This document shows, piece after piece, positions 39,637 to 49,309 of a DNA stretch of 64,000 nucleotides; the first letter of the stretch is position 1, and every line of letters starts with the position of its first letter. The stretch covers positions 2,292,001-2,356,000 of the forward strand of contig NZ_CP058349.1 of assembly GCF_013395055.1 (NCBI RefSeq), written 5' to 3'. The translations under genes were made by a program, and so were the position numbers. Source of the DNA: Pseudomonas sp. ABC1 (GTDB lineage Bacteria > Pseudomonadota > Gammaproteobacteria > Pseudomonadales > Pseudomonadaceae). The notes beneath the pieces were generated by a model that was given only the letters and a program-made list of their open reading frames with translations, did no database searches and was not told where the DNA came from.

Positions 39637-41256
39637 TTGAGAAATATCACCATCGGGAAACGTGCTGGCCTCGCGTTCGCCCTCCTTGCTTTGCTGACCC
39701 TCGGACTTGGCGTTTTCTCGCTGAATCGCATGGGCTATATGGATCAATCGTCCGATGCGATACGGGAAGAACTGCTACCCGGGCTGATGGCGTTGAGCAA
39801 AGTGGAACACAGCCTGTCCCGGGTTCGGGCCCTGACCTTGCGCAGTGCCTTGTTGAGCGACATCGGCGCGCGCCAGCAGCTTCTGCGGGTCATCGATGGC
39901 CTGGTGCAGAACCTGCCGCAGCAACTCGCGGAATATCAACAAACGATCGTGTTCGACGAAGACCGACAGCTCTTCGAGCGTTTCCAGGGTGAACTCACAC
40001 GCTACCTTGGTCTGCAGCAGCAGATCGTCGGTGCGGTGGGGCGAGACGACATGCCCAAAGCCCTCGAGCTGATCAATGGGCCACTGGCTGAGTATGCCGA
40101 TGGCCTTGCGGTCGCGATTGCCGCATTGAACCGTTTCAATGCGACCCAGGCGACACAGGCAGCCCAGGCCAGCAGCGATGCGTTCGACGATGCCTTCGCG
40201 ATGGTGATCGGAACGCTCGTGCTGATCCTGGCTCTGATCGGCCTCATCGCTGTACTCCTGACCCGTAGCATCACCCGCCCGCTGGCCGACGCCGTGCAGG
40301 TGGCCGAGCGCATCGCCGATGGCGACCTGACCCGTGAAATAGCCGTGCAGGGCCAAGACGAGCCGGCACGTCTGCTGCACGCGATGCAGACCATGCAGAA
40401 CAGCCTGCGTGATGCCTTGCACCATATCGTCGACTCGACCTCCCAACTGGCTTCCGCTTCCGAAGAACTGCATGCGGTGACCGAGGATTCCAGCCGTGGC
40501 CTGCACCAGCAGAACGACGAGCTGGAACAGGCTGCTACCGCAGTCAACGAAATGACCACCGCCGTAGAGGAAGTCGCGCAGAACGCCGTCAATACCTCGG
40601 AAGCCTCCAGGGAAACGGACCGTGATACCCAGGCCGGCCGTCAGCAGGTTTCACAGACAGTGGAGTCCATTCGTCAATTGGCCGATGACGTGGCCGGTAC
40701 GGCCGGTGAAGTGGAGCAACTGGCGAACAATGTGCACGACATCAGTCAGGTGCTCGATGTGATCCGCTCCATCGCCGATCAGACCAACCTGCTGGCCCTC
40801 AACGCTGCCATCGAAGCCGCGCGTGCCGGCGAAGCGGGGCGCGGATTCGCCGTGGTGGCGGATGAGGTCCGCGCACTGGCCCACAGGACCCAGCAATCGA
40901 CCCAAGAGATCGAACAGATGATCGGCACCATCCAGGGCGGCGCAGAACGCAGCATGCAGGCCATGCAGAACAGCACCACCAGGGCTCGCCAGACGCTGGA
41001 CATGGCCCGGTTGGCGGGGGAAGCGCTGGAGCGCATCGGGGCGGCGATCACCACCATCAACGAACGTAACCTGGTGATTGCCAGCGCCTCCGAAGAGCAG
41101 GCACAGGTGGCGCGGGAAGTGGATCGCAACCTGGTGAACATTCGCGATCTGTCACAGCAGACGGCTGCCGGTGCCAACCAGACCAGCGCGGCCAGCCAGG
41201 AGCTGTCGAGCCTGGCGGTGGCGTTGAGTGCGCTGGTCTCGCGCTTCAAGCTCTGA
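39637..41256 (+). CDS. Methyl-accepting chemotaxis protein (four-helix-bundle sensor)
   Basis: A 539-residue chemoreceptor. The start is a TTG at 39637 behind GGAGAATGGCCC; the ATG inside that sequence is out of frame. Membrane segment 1 is [18 protein letters not shown] (about 12-29), a periplasmic domain of about 155 residues fits a Tar-like four-helix bundle, segment 2 lies at about 188-209, then come a HAMP domain and the signalling domain with hairpin tip [19 protein letters not shown] near 381. The ligand is unknown. Confidence 0.88.
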   Translation: MRNITIGKRAGLAFALLALLTLGLGVFSLNRMGYMDQSSDAIREELLPGLMALSKVEHSLSRVRALTLRSALLSDIGARQQLLRVIDGLVQNLPQQLAEYQQTIVFDEDRQLFERFQGELTRYLGLQQQIVGAVGRDDMPKALELINGPLAEYADGLAVAIAALNRFNATQATQAAQASSDAFDDAFAMVIGTLVLILALIGLIAVLLTRSITRPLADAVQVAERIADGDLTREIAVQGQDEPARLLHAMQTMQNSLRDALHHIVDSTSQLASASEELHAVTEDSSRGLHQQNDELEQAATAVNEMTTAVEEVAQNAVNTSEASRETDRDTQAGRQQVSQTVESIRQLADDVAGTAGEVEQLANNVHDISQVLDVIRSIADQTNLLALNAAIEAARAGEAGRGFAVVADEVRALAHRTQQSTQEIEQMIGTIQGGAERSMQAMQNSTTRARQTLDMARLAGEALERIGAAITTINERNLVIASASEEQAQVAREVDRNLVNIRDLSQQTAAGANQTSAASQELSSLAVALSALVSRFKL

Positions 41257-41334
41257 AGACCGATAACGGCTTGAAAACCTCAGGTCATGGCCTGCTTGAA
41301 CGCGGCCTTTGCGAGGCGTTGAGAGGCCCGGTTC

Positions 41335-42300
41335 CTATGGTCGCAGCTTCGACGGACTGACGCCAAAGCGCCGCTTGAACGCCGTGGCGAAGTTGGCCGG
41401 GTTGCCGAAGCCGGCTACCTCCGCCGCTAGCGCCACCGACAGGCCGTCTTCGAGCAGGGCGCGGCGGGCCATCTGCATGCGCCGCTCCTTCATGTAGGCG
41501 AACACCGTGGTGCCCTGGGCCTGGCTGAACAGGCGCTGCATGTCGATCACGTTGAAGCCGTTGTGCGCGGCGATGCGTTGCAGGCCCAGGCCGTCGGCCT
41601 CGCCGCTGTCGAGGAACTGCCGCAGGCGTTCGACGCGCTGGCGCTGGCGGGTCGACAGGGCCGTTGGTCGGGCCTGTGTGCCAGTGATGCGTTCGAGCAG
41701 TTCGAAGACGATCGGCAGGCAGCGGCTCTCCAGGTAGAGGTCGAGCAGACCGGCGTCCAGTTGTGGCGCCAGGAGCAGTTGGCGGGCCATCTCCAGCGCG
41801 CTGGCTGAAGGCGTCCAGGGGCACTCGCTCAGGTGCTCGCGGCGAAAGCGTGCCAGCCAGCCGGCGCTTTCACCACTCAGCGCCAGGCGTTCCAGCCATT
41901 GTTCGGACAGTGTCAGGCACACCTTGGCCTCGTGTCGCTGGCGGCTCCAGGCACGGCTGAAGCGATCTTCCTCGGCCAGCCCCAGCAGCACCGCCGGCGC
42001 CTTGCGGCTGTCCAGCAGGTAATCGTTGCGGCCATAGGCGAGGCGAGTCTGGCCGTCCAGCAGGAAGGTCGCCTTGATGCCCGGCTGCAACAGGTTGTGG
42101 CTGCCCATGTCCTGCAGGTCACGCACCCGTGCCAGGTGAATGATCAGGCCGCTGGCCAGGGTGTGGGTGCGCAACTCGCCTTGCAGCACCGCCTCGTCCT
42201 GCGCCAGCTCCCGGTCGAAACTCGGCGGGCCGCCCAGGCGCTCGGTCTTGCGTCGGTACATGTCGGCGACGGTGATCAGGTTGGAAGACAGCGGCAGCAT
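41335..42300 (-). CDS. AraC-family regulator, PchR-like
   Basis: A 321-residue regulator with a C-terminal double helix-turn-helix (LQRIAAHNGFNVIDMQRLFS and VALAAEVAGFGNPANFATAFKRRFGVSPSKLR) and an N-terminal effector domain of the PchR type. It is divergent from a catecholate-type TonB-dependent receptor across a 144-base region with a Fur-box match, the usual layout for a siderophore-responsive activator of its neighbouring receptor. Confidence 0.88.
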   Translation of the reverse strand: MLPLSSNLITVADMYRRKTERLGGPPSFDRELAQDEAVLQGELRTHTLASGLIIHLARVRDLQDMGSHNLLQPGIKATFLLDGQTRLAYGRNDYLLDSRKAPAVLLGLAEEDRFSRAWSRQRHEAKVCLTLSEQWLERLALSGESAGWLARFRREHLSECPWTPSASALEMARQLLLAPQLDAGLLDLYLESRCLPIVFELLERITGTQARPTALSTRQRQRVERLRQFLDSGEADGLGLQRIAAHNGFNVIDMQRLFSQAQGTTVFAYMKERRMQMARRALLEDGLSVALAAEVAGFGNPANFATAFKRRFGVSPSKLRP

Positions 42301-42365
42301 CGGCGGGGACCCGGAAAGGCGATCTCAGGCAAAGATTTTTCCATGCTGGCGCAAAGGCCTGCAAA

Positions 42366-42384
42366 TAAAATGAGGATTATTATT
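42366..42384. promoter_or_regulatory. Fur box in the AraC/receptor divergent promoter
   Basis: TAAAATGAGGATTATTATT agrees with the Fur consensus at 13 of 19 positions, within an AT-rich run between the divergent starts (42300 and 42445). It could repress both genes when iron is plentiful. Confidence 0.6.
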
Positions 42385-42444
42385 ATTTGAGACACATTCG
42401 CTAACGCGCACAGACGCGTCCCTTCGCTAACAAGGCCAACATCC

Positions 42445-44430
42445 ATGTCGTATCCCCAAGCACCGTCCTTCCTTCTGCGTACCGGTATCCTCGGCTGCCT
42501 GCTGTGTGGCGCCACCCTTGCCCAGGCCCGGGACGGGCTCGAACTCGGCTCGACCGTGGTGACCGCCAGCGCGACCGAACAGACCCTGCGCGAAGCGCCG
42601 GCCAGCATCACCGTCATCGATGCCGAAGAGATCGCACGCCGGCCGATCCTCGACCTGGCCGACCTGCTGGGCCGCGTCGAAGGTGTCACCCTGAGCCGCT
42701 CCGGCAATACCGTCCCCGGCGTCCAGCTACGCGGGTTCGACCAGGCCTACACGCTGATGCTGGTCGATGGCCGTCGGGTCAACTCGACCTCCGCCTCTTT
42801 CCGCGGCAACGACTACGACACCGGCTGGATCGCGCCCGAGCTGATCGAGCGGGTCGAAGTGGTGCGCGGACCGATGTCGTCGCTGTACGGCTCCGATGCC
42901 ATCGGCGGGGTGATCAACATCATCACCAAGAAGGCCTCGTCGACCTGGCGCGGCAACTTCAGCAGCACCGCCATCGCCCAGCAGGACCGCGATGCGGGCG
43001 ATGCCTGGAAGACCAGCGCCTCCCTCAGCGGCCCGCTGGTGCCGGAGCGGCTGCTGCTCAAGCTGTCCGCCGCCGCCGATCGCCGCCAGGCCGACCGCGA
43101 GGTCAACGGCAGCGGCCAGAGTGGTTTTCCGGCCAATCGCAATAATTCGGCCAATGGCGAGCTGACCTGGTTCGTCGACGAAGCCAACGAGCTGGCGCTG
43201 AACGTCGACAACTCGCGGCGCAACCACGACGACTTCGTGCTGCGCCGCGAGGCCTACGCCCTGACGCACAAGGGCGAGTACGCCTTCGGCAGCAGCGAGT
43301 TCAGCCTGCAGGCCGACGAAACGCGCAACCTGGACGGCACCGTCAGCGGCCAGAACAACCCCAACGAAGCCAATACCTACATTGCCCAGGGTCGCCTGGC
43401 ACTGCCGCTGTGGCAGACCAACCTGCGCCTGGGCGGCGAATGGAAGCGCGAAGAACTGGATGACGACACCAACCTGGCGGGCCTGCCCGGCAGCAGCACC
43501 TACGGACAGGACCCGACCACCTCGGTGGACACGTCAGCGCTGTTCGTCGACTACGACTTCCCGCTGCTGCAGGACCTGCGCCTGACCCTCGGCAACCGCT
43601 ACGACCACCACGAGAACTTCGGCGGGCACAACAGCCCGCGCGCCTACCTGGTCTGGCAGCATGGCGACCACCTGACCATCAAGAGCGGCTGGGCCAGGGC
43701 CTTCCGCGCCCCGACGCTGCTGCAGAACAGCCCCAACTGGGGCTCGGCCTCCTGCGGCAGCCTGACCAACGGCTGCTACATCATCGGTTCGGAAAACCTC
43801 AAGCCGGAAACCAGCAACAGCAAGGAAATCGCCTTCATGCTGGAGTACCCCGGCTGGGGCGGTTCGCTGACCGTCTACCGTAACGACCTGCGCAACATGA
43901 TCGACATCGAAAGCCGCACCCGCGACGTCACCCTGGCGCCGAGCTACGGCAACTTCGTCGGTTTCCTGCCCGATGGCCGGCCCGTGTTCGCCTACCAGAA
44001 CCTCGACAAGGTACGCACCCAGGGCGGCGAGCTGAGCCTGCACAAGGACTTCGGCAGCGACTGGCGCGCACGCCTGAACTACAGCTACCTGGATGCCCGG
44101 AACCTCAGCGACAGCGCACCGACGCCGATGATCTACCGCCCGCGCCACAGCGCCAACCTGAACCTCGACTGGGCCGCCAGCAACCGCCTGGAGCTCAACG
44201 CCAGCGCCCGTTACACCGGCACCCAACTGACCAGCGTGAGCACCCGCAGCCAGGTACGCAAGGAGGCCTACACCCTGTTCGACCTGGGCCTGCGCTACCG
44301 CCTGAGCGATGACGTGACGGTCGGTACCGGTCTGTTGAACGCCTTCGACAAGACCGTGGAGCGCGATGTCTCGGCCGACTTCAACGAAGAGCGCCGCCGC
44401 ATCTACGCTTCGCTGTCGGTCAACTTCTGA
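42445..44430 (+). CDS. TonB-dependent siderophore receptor (catecholate type, CirA/PfeA-like)
   Basis: A 661-residue outer-membrane receptor without a signalling extension. The signal peptide ends near residue 28 (AQA-RDG). A TonB box-like STVVTASATEQ is followed by the plug (APASITVIDAEEIARRP, VQLRGFDQAYTLMLVDGRRV, RGPMSSLYGSDAIGGVINIITKK) and a barrel (FRAPTLLQNSPNWG, ENLKPETSNSKEIAF) ending in SVNF. The next gene, overlapping by one base, is a periplasmic esterase of the enterochelin-esterase family, so the substrate is probably a ferric catecholate tri-ester or its breakdown product. Fur and the divergent AraC protein are the likely regulators. Confidence 0.9.
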   Translation: MSYPQAPSFLLRTGILGCLLCGATLAQARDGLELGSTVVTASATEQTLREAPASITVIDAEEIARRPILDLADLLGRVEGVTLSRSGNTVPGVQLRGFDQAYTLMLVDGRRVNSTSASFRGNDYDTGWIAPELIERVEVVRGPMSSLYGSDAIGGVINIITKKASSTWRGNFSSTAIAQQDRDAGDAWKTSASLSGPLVPERLLLKLSAAADRRQADREVNGSGQSGFPANRNNSANGELTWFVDEANELALNVDNSRRNHDDFVLRREAYALTHKGEYAFGSSEFSLQADETRNLDGTVSGQNNPNEANTYIAQGRLALPLWQTNLRLGGEWKREELDDDTNLAGLPGSSTYGQDPTTSVDTSALFVDYDFPLLQDLRLTLGNRYDHHENFGGHNSPRAYLVWQHGDHLTIKSGWARAFRAPTLLQNSPNWGSASCGSLTNGCYIIGSENLKPETSNSKEIAFMLEYPGWGGSLTVYRNDLRNMIDIESRTRDVTLAPSYGNFVGFLPDGRPVFAYQNLDKVRTQGGELSLHKDFGSDWRARLNYSYLDARNLSDSAPTPMIYRPRHSANLNLDWAASNRLELNASARYTGTQLTSVSTRSQVRKEAYTLFDLGLRYRLSDDVTVGTGLLNAFDKTVERDVSADFNEERRRIYASLSVNF

Positions 44431-45713
44431 TGGCGCCCTGGCGAACCGGGCTGTTGCTCCTTGCGCTGGTCGGCGGCGCCCAGGCGCAGTTGGCGCAGCC
44501 CCTGCAGCAACTGCGCGAAGACGCCTCGCCACAAGCGCTGGAGCGCTTCTTCGGCGAGCAGCGTTTCCCCCTGCGCGAGCGTCTGGCGAATGGAGACTGG
44601 CGCATCACTTTCGTCTGGCGCGCCGCGCCGGGGGAGGGCGATACGCGCCTGTTGTGGCCGGCGCCGGGCGTCAACACCCGGCGTCTCGAAGAACTCGGGG
44701 TGGCCGGCATCCGTTACCTGAGCCTGGAAGTGCCCGCCGGACTGCGTGCCAGCTACCGCTTCGCCAGCGACCTGCCTGCGTTCGACGGGCTGCCCCGGGA
44801 ACGTATCCGTCAGTTGATGCATGCGCAGGCCCGTCCTGATCCGCTCAACCCGACCCCGCCGCTGTACGAGCGCCAGGCCGATGGCGAACCGCTGCAAGCG
44901 GTGTCGCTGCTGGAACTGCCCGGTGCCGTGGCGCAACCCTGGCTGCAACCCGCCACGACCGGGCAGGCGGGCCATAGCCAGCGGCTGCACTGGCGCAGCG
45001 AGATACTGGGCAACTCGCGCCCGCTTACGCTCTATACGCCACCCGGCTACCAGGCCGAGCGCGCCTATCCATTGCTGATCCTGTTCGATGAGCATGCCTA
45101 CACTGCCCAGGTGCCGACCGCAGCCATACTCGACAACCTGATCGCCGCCGGCAAGATACCGCCGCTGCTGGCGGTCATGCTGAGCAACCCGAGCAGGGAC
45201 TCGCGCCAGCGGGACCTGGCGTGCAACCCGCTGTTCGCGGATGCCCTGGCCCACGAGCTGCTGCCCTGGCTCGAAGCCCGCCACCGCCTGAGCGACCGGC
45301 CCGGTAAACGCATCCTTGCCGGCTCCAGCTATGGCGGTCTGGCCGCCGCCTGCGCGGCCTTTCTCTACCCGCAGCATTTCGGCGCCGTCTTGAGCCAGTC
45401 CGGCTCCTTCTGGTGGGGGCCGAAAGGCGAAGCGCAATGGTTGACCCGGCAACTGCGCGAAATGCCCCGCTTGCCGCTGCGTTTCTACCTGGATGCGGGA
45501 TTGCTGGAGCAGGCGGATGCCCAGGGCATCCTCGGCAGCACCCGTACCCTGCGGCAAGTGCTGTGCGATAAAGACTACCCGGTGGCCTATCAGGAGTTCG
45601 CCGGCGGCCACGACTATGCCGTCTGGCGCGGCACCCTGGCCGATGGCTTGCAAGCCTTGCTGGGAGCGCCGCCGCTGCGGTTGCAAGGGTGCAGGGCGAA
45701 CGCTGCGCCATAA
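44430..45713 (+). CDS. Secreted enterochelin-esterase-like alpha/beta hydrolase
   Basis: A 427-residue hydrolase with a signal peptide (MAPWRTGLLLLALVGGAQA), predicted periplasmic. It has an N-terminal immunoglobulin-like Fes region and a C-terminal esterase domain: RPLTLYTPPGYQAERAYPLLILFDEH, nucleophile elbow AGSSYGGLAAACAAF, and the catalytic histidine in FAGGHDYAVWR. It is translationally coupled to the catecholate receptor (TGATG overlap). Periplasmic Fes/IroE/PfeE-type enzymes cut the siderophore trilactone to release iron. Confidence 0.87.
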   Translation: MAPWRTGLLLLALVGGAQAQLAQPLQQLREDASPQALERFFGEQRFPLRERLANGDWRITFVWRAAPGEGDTRLLWPAPGVNTRRLEELGVAGIRYLSLEVPAGLRASYRFASDLPAFDGLPRERIRQLMHAQARPDPLNPTPPLYERQADGEPLQAVSLLELPGAVAQPWLQPATTGQAGHSQRLHWRSEILGNSRPLTLYTPPGYQAERAYPLLILFDEHAYTAQVPTAAILDNLIAAGKIPPLLAVMLSNPSRDSRQRDLACNPLFADALAHELLPWLEARHRLSDRPGKRILAGSSYGGLAAACAAFLYPQHFGAVLSQSGSFWWGPKGEAQWLTRQLREMPRLPLRFYLDAGLLEQADAQGILGSTRTLRQVLCDKDYPVAYQEFAGGHDYAVWRGTLADGLQALLGAPPLRLQGCRANAAP

Positions 45714-45817
45714 CACCGGGCACCGGCACCGCTATCTGACATTGATAGCTTTGGGTCCTGAACGCATCCGGCGGTCCGCCCGCCGAATGCAGCCACAGAA
45801 TCGGGCGAGAGAGCCGG

Positions 45818-46381
45818 TCAGCCCTTGGTGTTCAGCTCGACCCAGGCGGCGAAAGCGTCGATGAATTTCTGCAGGAAGGGTTTGACGCTATCGCTCAGCG
45901 TGCCGTTTGCGTCGAAGAAACTGCCAGCGCCACCCAGGTAGCCCTCGGGTTGTTGCAACAGCGGAACGTCGAGAAAGACCAGCGCCTGGCGCAACTGGTG
46001 GTTGGCACCAAAGCCGCCGATGGCACCCTGGGATGCGCTGATCACGGCGCCCGGCTTGCCATGGCCGAAAGCGCTCTGGCCATAAGGCCGCGACGCCACG
46101 TCGACGGCGTTCTTCAGCGGGCCGGGGATCGAGCGGTTGTATTCCGGGGTCACGAACAGGTAGGCGTCGGCGCCCTTGAGGGCCGTGCGGAATGCATCGT
46201 AGGCGGCGGGAGGCGCGTCGTTGTCGATGTCTTCGTCATACAACGGCAGGTCGCGGATCTCGACGATCTGCAGCTTCAGCGAAGCGGGTGCCAGCTCGGC
46301 CAGGGCCTTGGCGATCTTGCGGTTGATCGACTCCTTGCGCAGGCTGCCAACGAGTACGGCGACGGTGTGGACCTTGCTCAT
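45818..46381 (-). CDS. NAD(P)H-dependent FMN reductase (flavodoxin-like, ChrR/YieF type)
   Basis: A 187-residue flavoprotein. VAVLVGSLRKESINRKIAKAL is the phosphate-binding loop of the NADPH-dependent FMN reductase family, and VTPEYNRSIPGPLKNAVDVASRP contains the conserved PEYN-SIPG motif of quinone/chromate reductases. The ATG at 46381 is preceded by AAGGA; an ATG 18 bases upstream is less well placed. It could act as a quinone reductase or supply reduced flavin, perhaps to the nearby monooxygenase. Confidence 0.88.
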   Translation of the reverse strand: MSKVHTVAVLVGSLRKESINRKIAKALAELAPASLKLQIVEIRDLPLYDEDIDNDAPPAAYDAFRTALKGADAYLFVTPEYNRSIPGPLKNAVDVASRPYGQSAFGHGKPGAVISASQGAIGGFGANHQLRQALVFLDVPLLQQPEGYLGGAGSFFDANGTLSDSVKPFLQKFIDAFAAWVELNTKG

Positions 46382-46569
46382 AATCGGTTCCTTGGTCATG
46401 GGTATGGGGCGAGTGTCAAAGGTGTATCTGCCTTCGAGTGGGGTTACGCAGGTTCAGCCGGCAGACGATACCTCTGACCATTCTCGCGTGTGAATACTCC
46501 ATCTTGTTGTGGGCCCCCATTCACAGAGCAGGCCCAGGAGGCGCTACCTCGCCCGAGCCTGGCCGTTCA

Positions 46570-46653
46570 TCACAGGCCGAACAGGCGCCTGGCGTTGCCG
46601 GCGAAGAATTTCTCCAGCACCTCGTCCTTGAAGCCAAGTCGATGACGCTCATG
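46570..46653 (-). pseudogene. C-terminal tail of a lost amidohydrolase gene
   Basis: Immediately past the ssuD-type stop, another frame of the minus strand reads RHRLGFKDEVLEKFFAGNARRLFGL (quoted in parts: LGFKDEVLEKFF, AGNARRLFGL) and a TGA. This is the characteristic end of amidohydrolase-2 proteins (EVLxKIxxGNAxRLxGL). No start or remaining body exists, and the tail begins at the neighbour's stop codon, so it is a deletion scar. Confidence 0.6.
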
Positions 46654-47791
46654 CCTGGGCTCCCTTGCCTTCGCCCTTGGTCGCGCGCACGTCGAAGGCG
46701 CCGCCGGTCAATACCTCGTCGACGGTAACCTTGCGCTTGCCCGGCAGCAGCGGGAACACCAGTTCGGCGAAGCGATAGGCTTCCTCCAGGTGCGGGTAGC
46801 CGGACAGCACGAAGCTGTCGACGCCGAGGTCGGCATATTCCTGCAAGCGGGCGGCGACGGTCTGCGGGTCGCCCACCAGCGCGGTGCCGGCACCGCCGCG
46901 CACCAGGCCGACGCCGGCCCACAGGTTGGGCGCGACTTCCAGCTTGTCGCGACGGCCGCCGTGCAGCTCGGCCATGCGCCGCTGGCCAACCGAATCCATG
47001 CTGGCGTAGTTGGCTTGGGCGGCGGCGATGGTCTCGTCGTCCAGGTGGCTGATCAGTTCCTCGGCGGCGGCCCAGGCCTTCTCGTTGGTCTCGCGCACGA
47101 TGACGTGCAGGCGCACGCCGAAGCGCACCGTACGGCCGTATTTCTTCGCCCGCTCGCGCACGTCGGCGATCTTCTCGGCCACCGCCGCCGGCGGTTCGCC
47201 CCAGGTCAGGTAGGCGTCCACGTGCTTGGCCGCCAGCTCATGCGCGGCCTCGGAGGAACCACCGAAATACAGCGGCGGGTAGGGTTTCTGCACCGGCTCG
47301 AAGAAGTTCTGCGCGCCCTTCACTTTGAGGTGCTTGCCGTCGTAGTCGACCTTTTCGCCCTGCAGCACCCGGCGCCAGACGTCGAGGAACTCGTCGGCGG
47401 CTTCGTAGCGCTCGTCGTGGGCGAGGAAGATGCCGTCGGCGGCCAGCTCGGTGGCGTCGCCGCCCGGTACCACGTTGAGCAGCAGGCGGCCGCCGGTGGC
47501 TTCGTCCAGGGTCGCCGCCTGGCGCGCAGTGGCGGTCGGGTTGCCCAGCGAGGTGCGCAGCGCCACCAGCAGCTTGATGCGGCGGGTCTCCGCGATCAGG
47601 CTGGCGGCGGTCACCCAGGGGTCCAGGCAACTGCTGCCGGTGGGGATCAGCAGGCCGTCGTAGCCGAGGTTCTCGGCGGCCACGGCGATCTGTCGCATAT
47701 AGGCGTTGCTGGCCGGGCGGCCGCTGTCGGATTTGCCCAGGTAGCGGGTGTCGCCCGAGGTGGGCAGGAACCAGAAAATGTCCAGACTCAT
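46649..47791 (-). CDS. ssuD: FMNH2-dependent alkanesulfonate monooxygenase (SsuD/MsuD-like)
   Basis: This enzyme cleaves sulfonates to sulfite and an aldehyde, using reduced FMN supplied by a partner reductase. The 380-residue luciferase-fold protein starts [19 protein letters not shown] at the ATG at 47791 behind GAGGAAAAC. It has [18 protein letters not shown] (cysteine near residue 54), [24 protein letters not shown] and [21 protein letters not shown]. The dedicated partner reductase is missing as an intact gene nearby (see the stub at 48236). It is downstream of a Fis-type regulator. Confidence 0.92.
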   Translation of the reverse strand: MSLDIFWFLPTSGDTRYLGKSDSGRPASNAYMRQIAVAAENLGYDGLLIPTGSSCLDPWVTAASLIAETRRIKLLVALRTSLGNPTATARQAATLDEATGGRLLLNVVPGGDATELAADGIFLAHDERYEAADEFLDVWRRVLQGEKVDYDGKHLKVKGAQNFFEPVQKPYPPLYFGGSSEAAHELAAKHVDAYLTWGEPPAAVAEKIADVRERAKKYGRTVRFGVRLHVIVRETNEKAWAAAEELISHLDDETIAAAQANYASMDSVGQRRMAELHGGRRDKLEVAPNLWAGVGLVRGGAGTALVGDPQTVAARLQEYADLGVDSFVLSGYPHLEEAYRFAELVFPLLPGKRKVTVDEVLTGGAFDVRATKGEGKGAQA

Positions 47792-47870
47792 GATGTTTTC
47801 CTCGTTGCGGTGAAGGGAGCAACGCAAAGGCGGTGAAACCGGAGAGGCGCGCCAGCGCTCGCCGGCACTC

Positions 47871-48221
47871 TTATATGGATAGCTGCACGATGCGCTCGGC
47901 CCGTGCGCCGTTTTCCGAGCGGCGGCGGTTGACCTCCAGCTCGCCGATCTTGATCAGCCGCGTGCGCGTGATATTGCGGCTCAGGCCCAGCAGGTTGGCG
48001 GTGTGCACCTGATTGCAGTGGCAGAAACGGTAGGCGGCGCGCAGCAGGGCGTTCTCCACCTTCACGTGCAGGTCGCCGGCCTGCTCGTCGAACAGCTTCT
48101 GGAAGGCCCGTTGCAGCAGCGCCTCGGCATCGCGCTCGGCGGCGGTCTGGGCGAACTCCCGGGCCAGTCGCTGGGCGATCTGCAGGGAGCTGGGTTGGTT
48201 GGCTAGCGCCTGTACGCTCAT
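47871..48221 (-). CDS. Small Fis-type helix-turn-helix regulator of the sulfonate locus
   Basis: A 116-residue protein starting [20 protein letters not shown]. Its last third, [20 protein letters not shown] then [20 protein letters not shown], is a Fis-type (HTH_8) DNA-binding helix pair like that at the end of sigma-54 activators such as SfnR, but no AAA+ domain is present. It lies 79 bases upstream of the ssuD-type gene on the same strand and may control it. The longer frame to 48398 has no ribosome-binding site and overlaps the reductase stub. Confidence 0.75.
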   Translation of the reverse strand: MSVQALANQPSSLQIAQRLAREFAQTAAERDAEALLQRAFQKLFDEQAGDLHVKVENALLRAAYRFCHCNQVHTANLLGLSRNITRTRLIKIGELEVNRRRSENGARAERIVQLSI

Positions 48222-48235
48222 GGGGCGCCCTCTCG

Positions 48236-48337
48236 TCAGGCCGTCTTGCGTAGGCGTTGGGTATCGACCAGCGCCAGGGTGCGCGAGGGACGCCAGGCGC
48301 CTCCGGAAATGGCGACGAGTCTGATGGGAGTGGTCAT
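48236..48337 (-). pseudogene. N-terminal stub of an FMN reductase (MsuE/SsuE-like)
   Basis: From an ATG at 48337, preceded by AGGAATCGACA, the minus strand reads MTTPIRLVAISGGAWRPSRT then LALVDTQRLRKTA and stops. The first 24 residues are the flavin-phosphate loop of SsuE/MsuE-type reductases (VVAxSGGxxRPSRTLALV); the rest of the roughly 180-residue protein is missing. Its start and ribosome-binding site are intact, so a 33-residue peptide may still be translated as leader of the regulator gene that starts 15 bases downstream. Confidence 0.65.
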
Positions 48338-48700
48338 TGTCGATTCCTGATAGGTGTTGCGGGTGGTACAGCCACAGAGCAAGAGCCGTTCCACCCACCC
48401 GAAAAGCGCCCGCAACCGCCAGCCCCCATGGCCTGTACCCGCTTTACGGCCTGGAGGCTTTGCCCCTCGGCCTGCTGGATGGTCAGCACCTTGTTGAACG
48501 GCTGTTGGCTGGCGAACACCTGCAAAACTGTTCGTCAGCGGACATCGCATGGATGCATGCTATTTCGAATAGATAATCAAGAATTAATAATATTTTGGAA
48601 TATATATAGATGGAGGGTGAGTGAGGTGATACTGGACGAGGTCATTTTCCCTGCGGTGCTTTTTTCGTCGCCTCAGTCATTCCAAGGACTAGAAAACACT
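48338..48700. other. Intergenic region at the border of the accessory patch
   Basis: No gene recognised. The left part (48341-48540) is GC-rich and may contain decayed coding sequence. The right part (48560-48620) is abruptly AT-rich and would provide the promoter for the DUF6998 gene. The composition switch marks a likely recombination border. Confidence 0.45.
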
Positions 48701-49153
48701 ATGGACTCGTCACGTTTCCCCGAAATCATCAAGCAGATCTATAGCCTGGTTTCTGAGCTGGAAGCCATGTTCGAAGGAAGGCATTTCACGCCCGACGGGC
48801 ATATGGTTGGCAGTATCGGGGAAGCCCTGGCCGCACATCATTACGGCTTGCAATTGCTTACCGCGTCGACCAAGGGGCACGATGCGATCAAGGATGGGAA
48901 ACGAATCGAGATCAAGGCAACGCAAGGCGCGAGTGTGGCCTTCAGGTCGTCGCCAGAACATGCATTGGTTCTGAAAATAGACAAAGATGGCGGTTTCACT
49001 GAAATCTACAATGGCCCGGGTGAGTGCATATGGGCACAGTTCATGGGTAAAAAGCCGCCCAGTAATGGCCAGTTCCAGATCAGCCTTAAAAGACTTTGTG
49101 AGCTGAATGCGCTCGTCAAGGATGAGGCGCGCATCAAGCGTGTTGTAGTTTGA
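48701..49153 (+). CDS. DUF6998-type protein, PD-(D/E)XK-nuclease-like
   Basis: A 150-residue protein with GHMVGSIGEALAAHHYGLQL, then KGHDAIKDGKRIEIKATQG. The E...D...(E)xK arrangement (GE, HDA, IEIKA) matches the active-site pattern of PD-(D/E)XK nucleases, as in DUF6998 proteins. The start is an ATG at 48701; longer versions run into GC-rich non-coding sequence. Base composition is lower in GC than the core genes. Function unknown; a nuclease or defence role is possible. Confidence 0.6.
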   Translation: MDSSRFPEIIKQIYSLVSELEAMFEGRHFTPDGHMVGSIGEALAAHHYGLQLLTASTKGHDAIKDGKRIEIKATQGASVAFRSSPEHALVLKIDKDGGFTEIYNGPGECIWAQFMGKKPPSNGQFQISLKRLCELNALVKDEARIKRVVV

Positions 49154-49309
49154 CAATGGACTTCGGTAATGAGGTAAGGCTGGAAATCCTGGATACTGGA
49201 AGCTGGGATGGTTTACATAACGACGATGTTTCTTGGCAGCGATCCAGAATGGGAGGCGCTTCGATCAAACATCCTACGCACCGAACCCCGTAGCAGTGAG
49301 TCTGAATTA

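Noticed and set aside
49208..49309. An earlier start for the lipoprotein gene
   Set aside because: It would bury the lipoprotein signal sequence 34 residues inside the protein.
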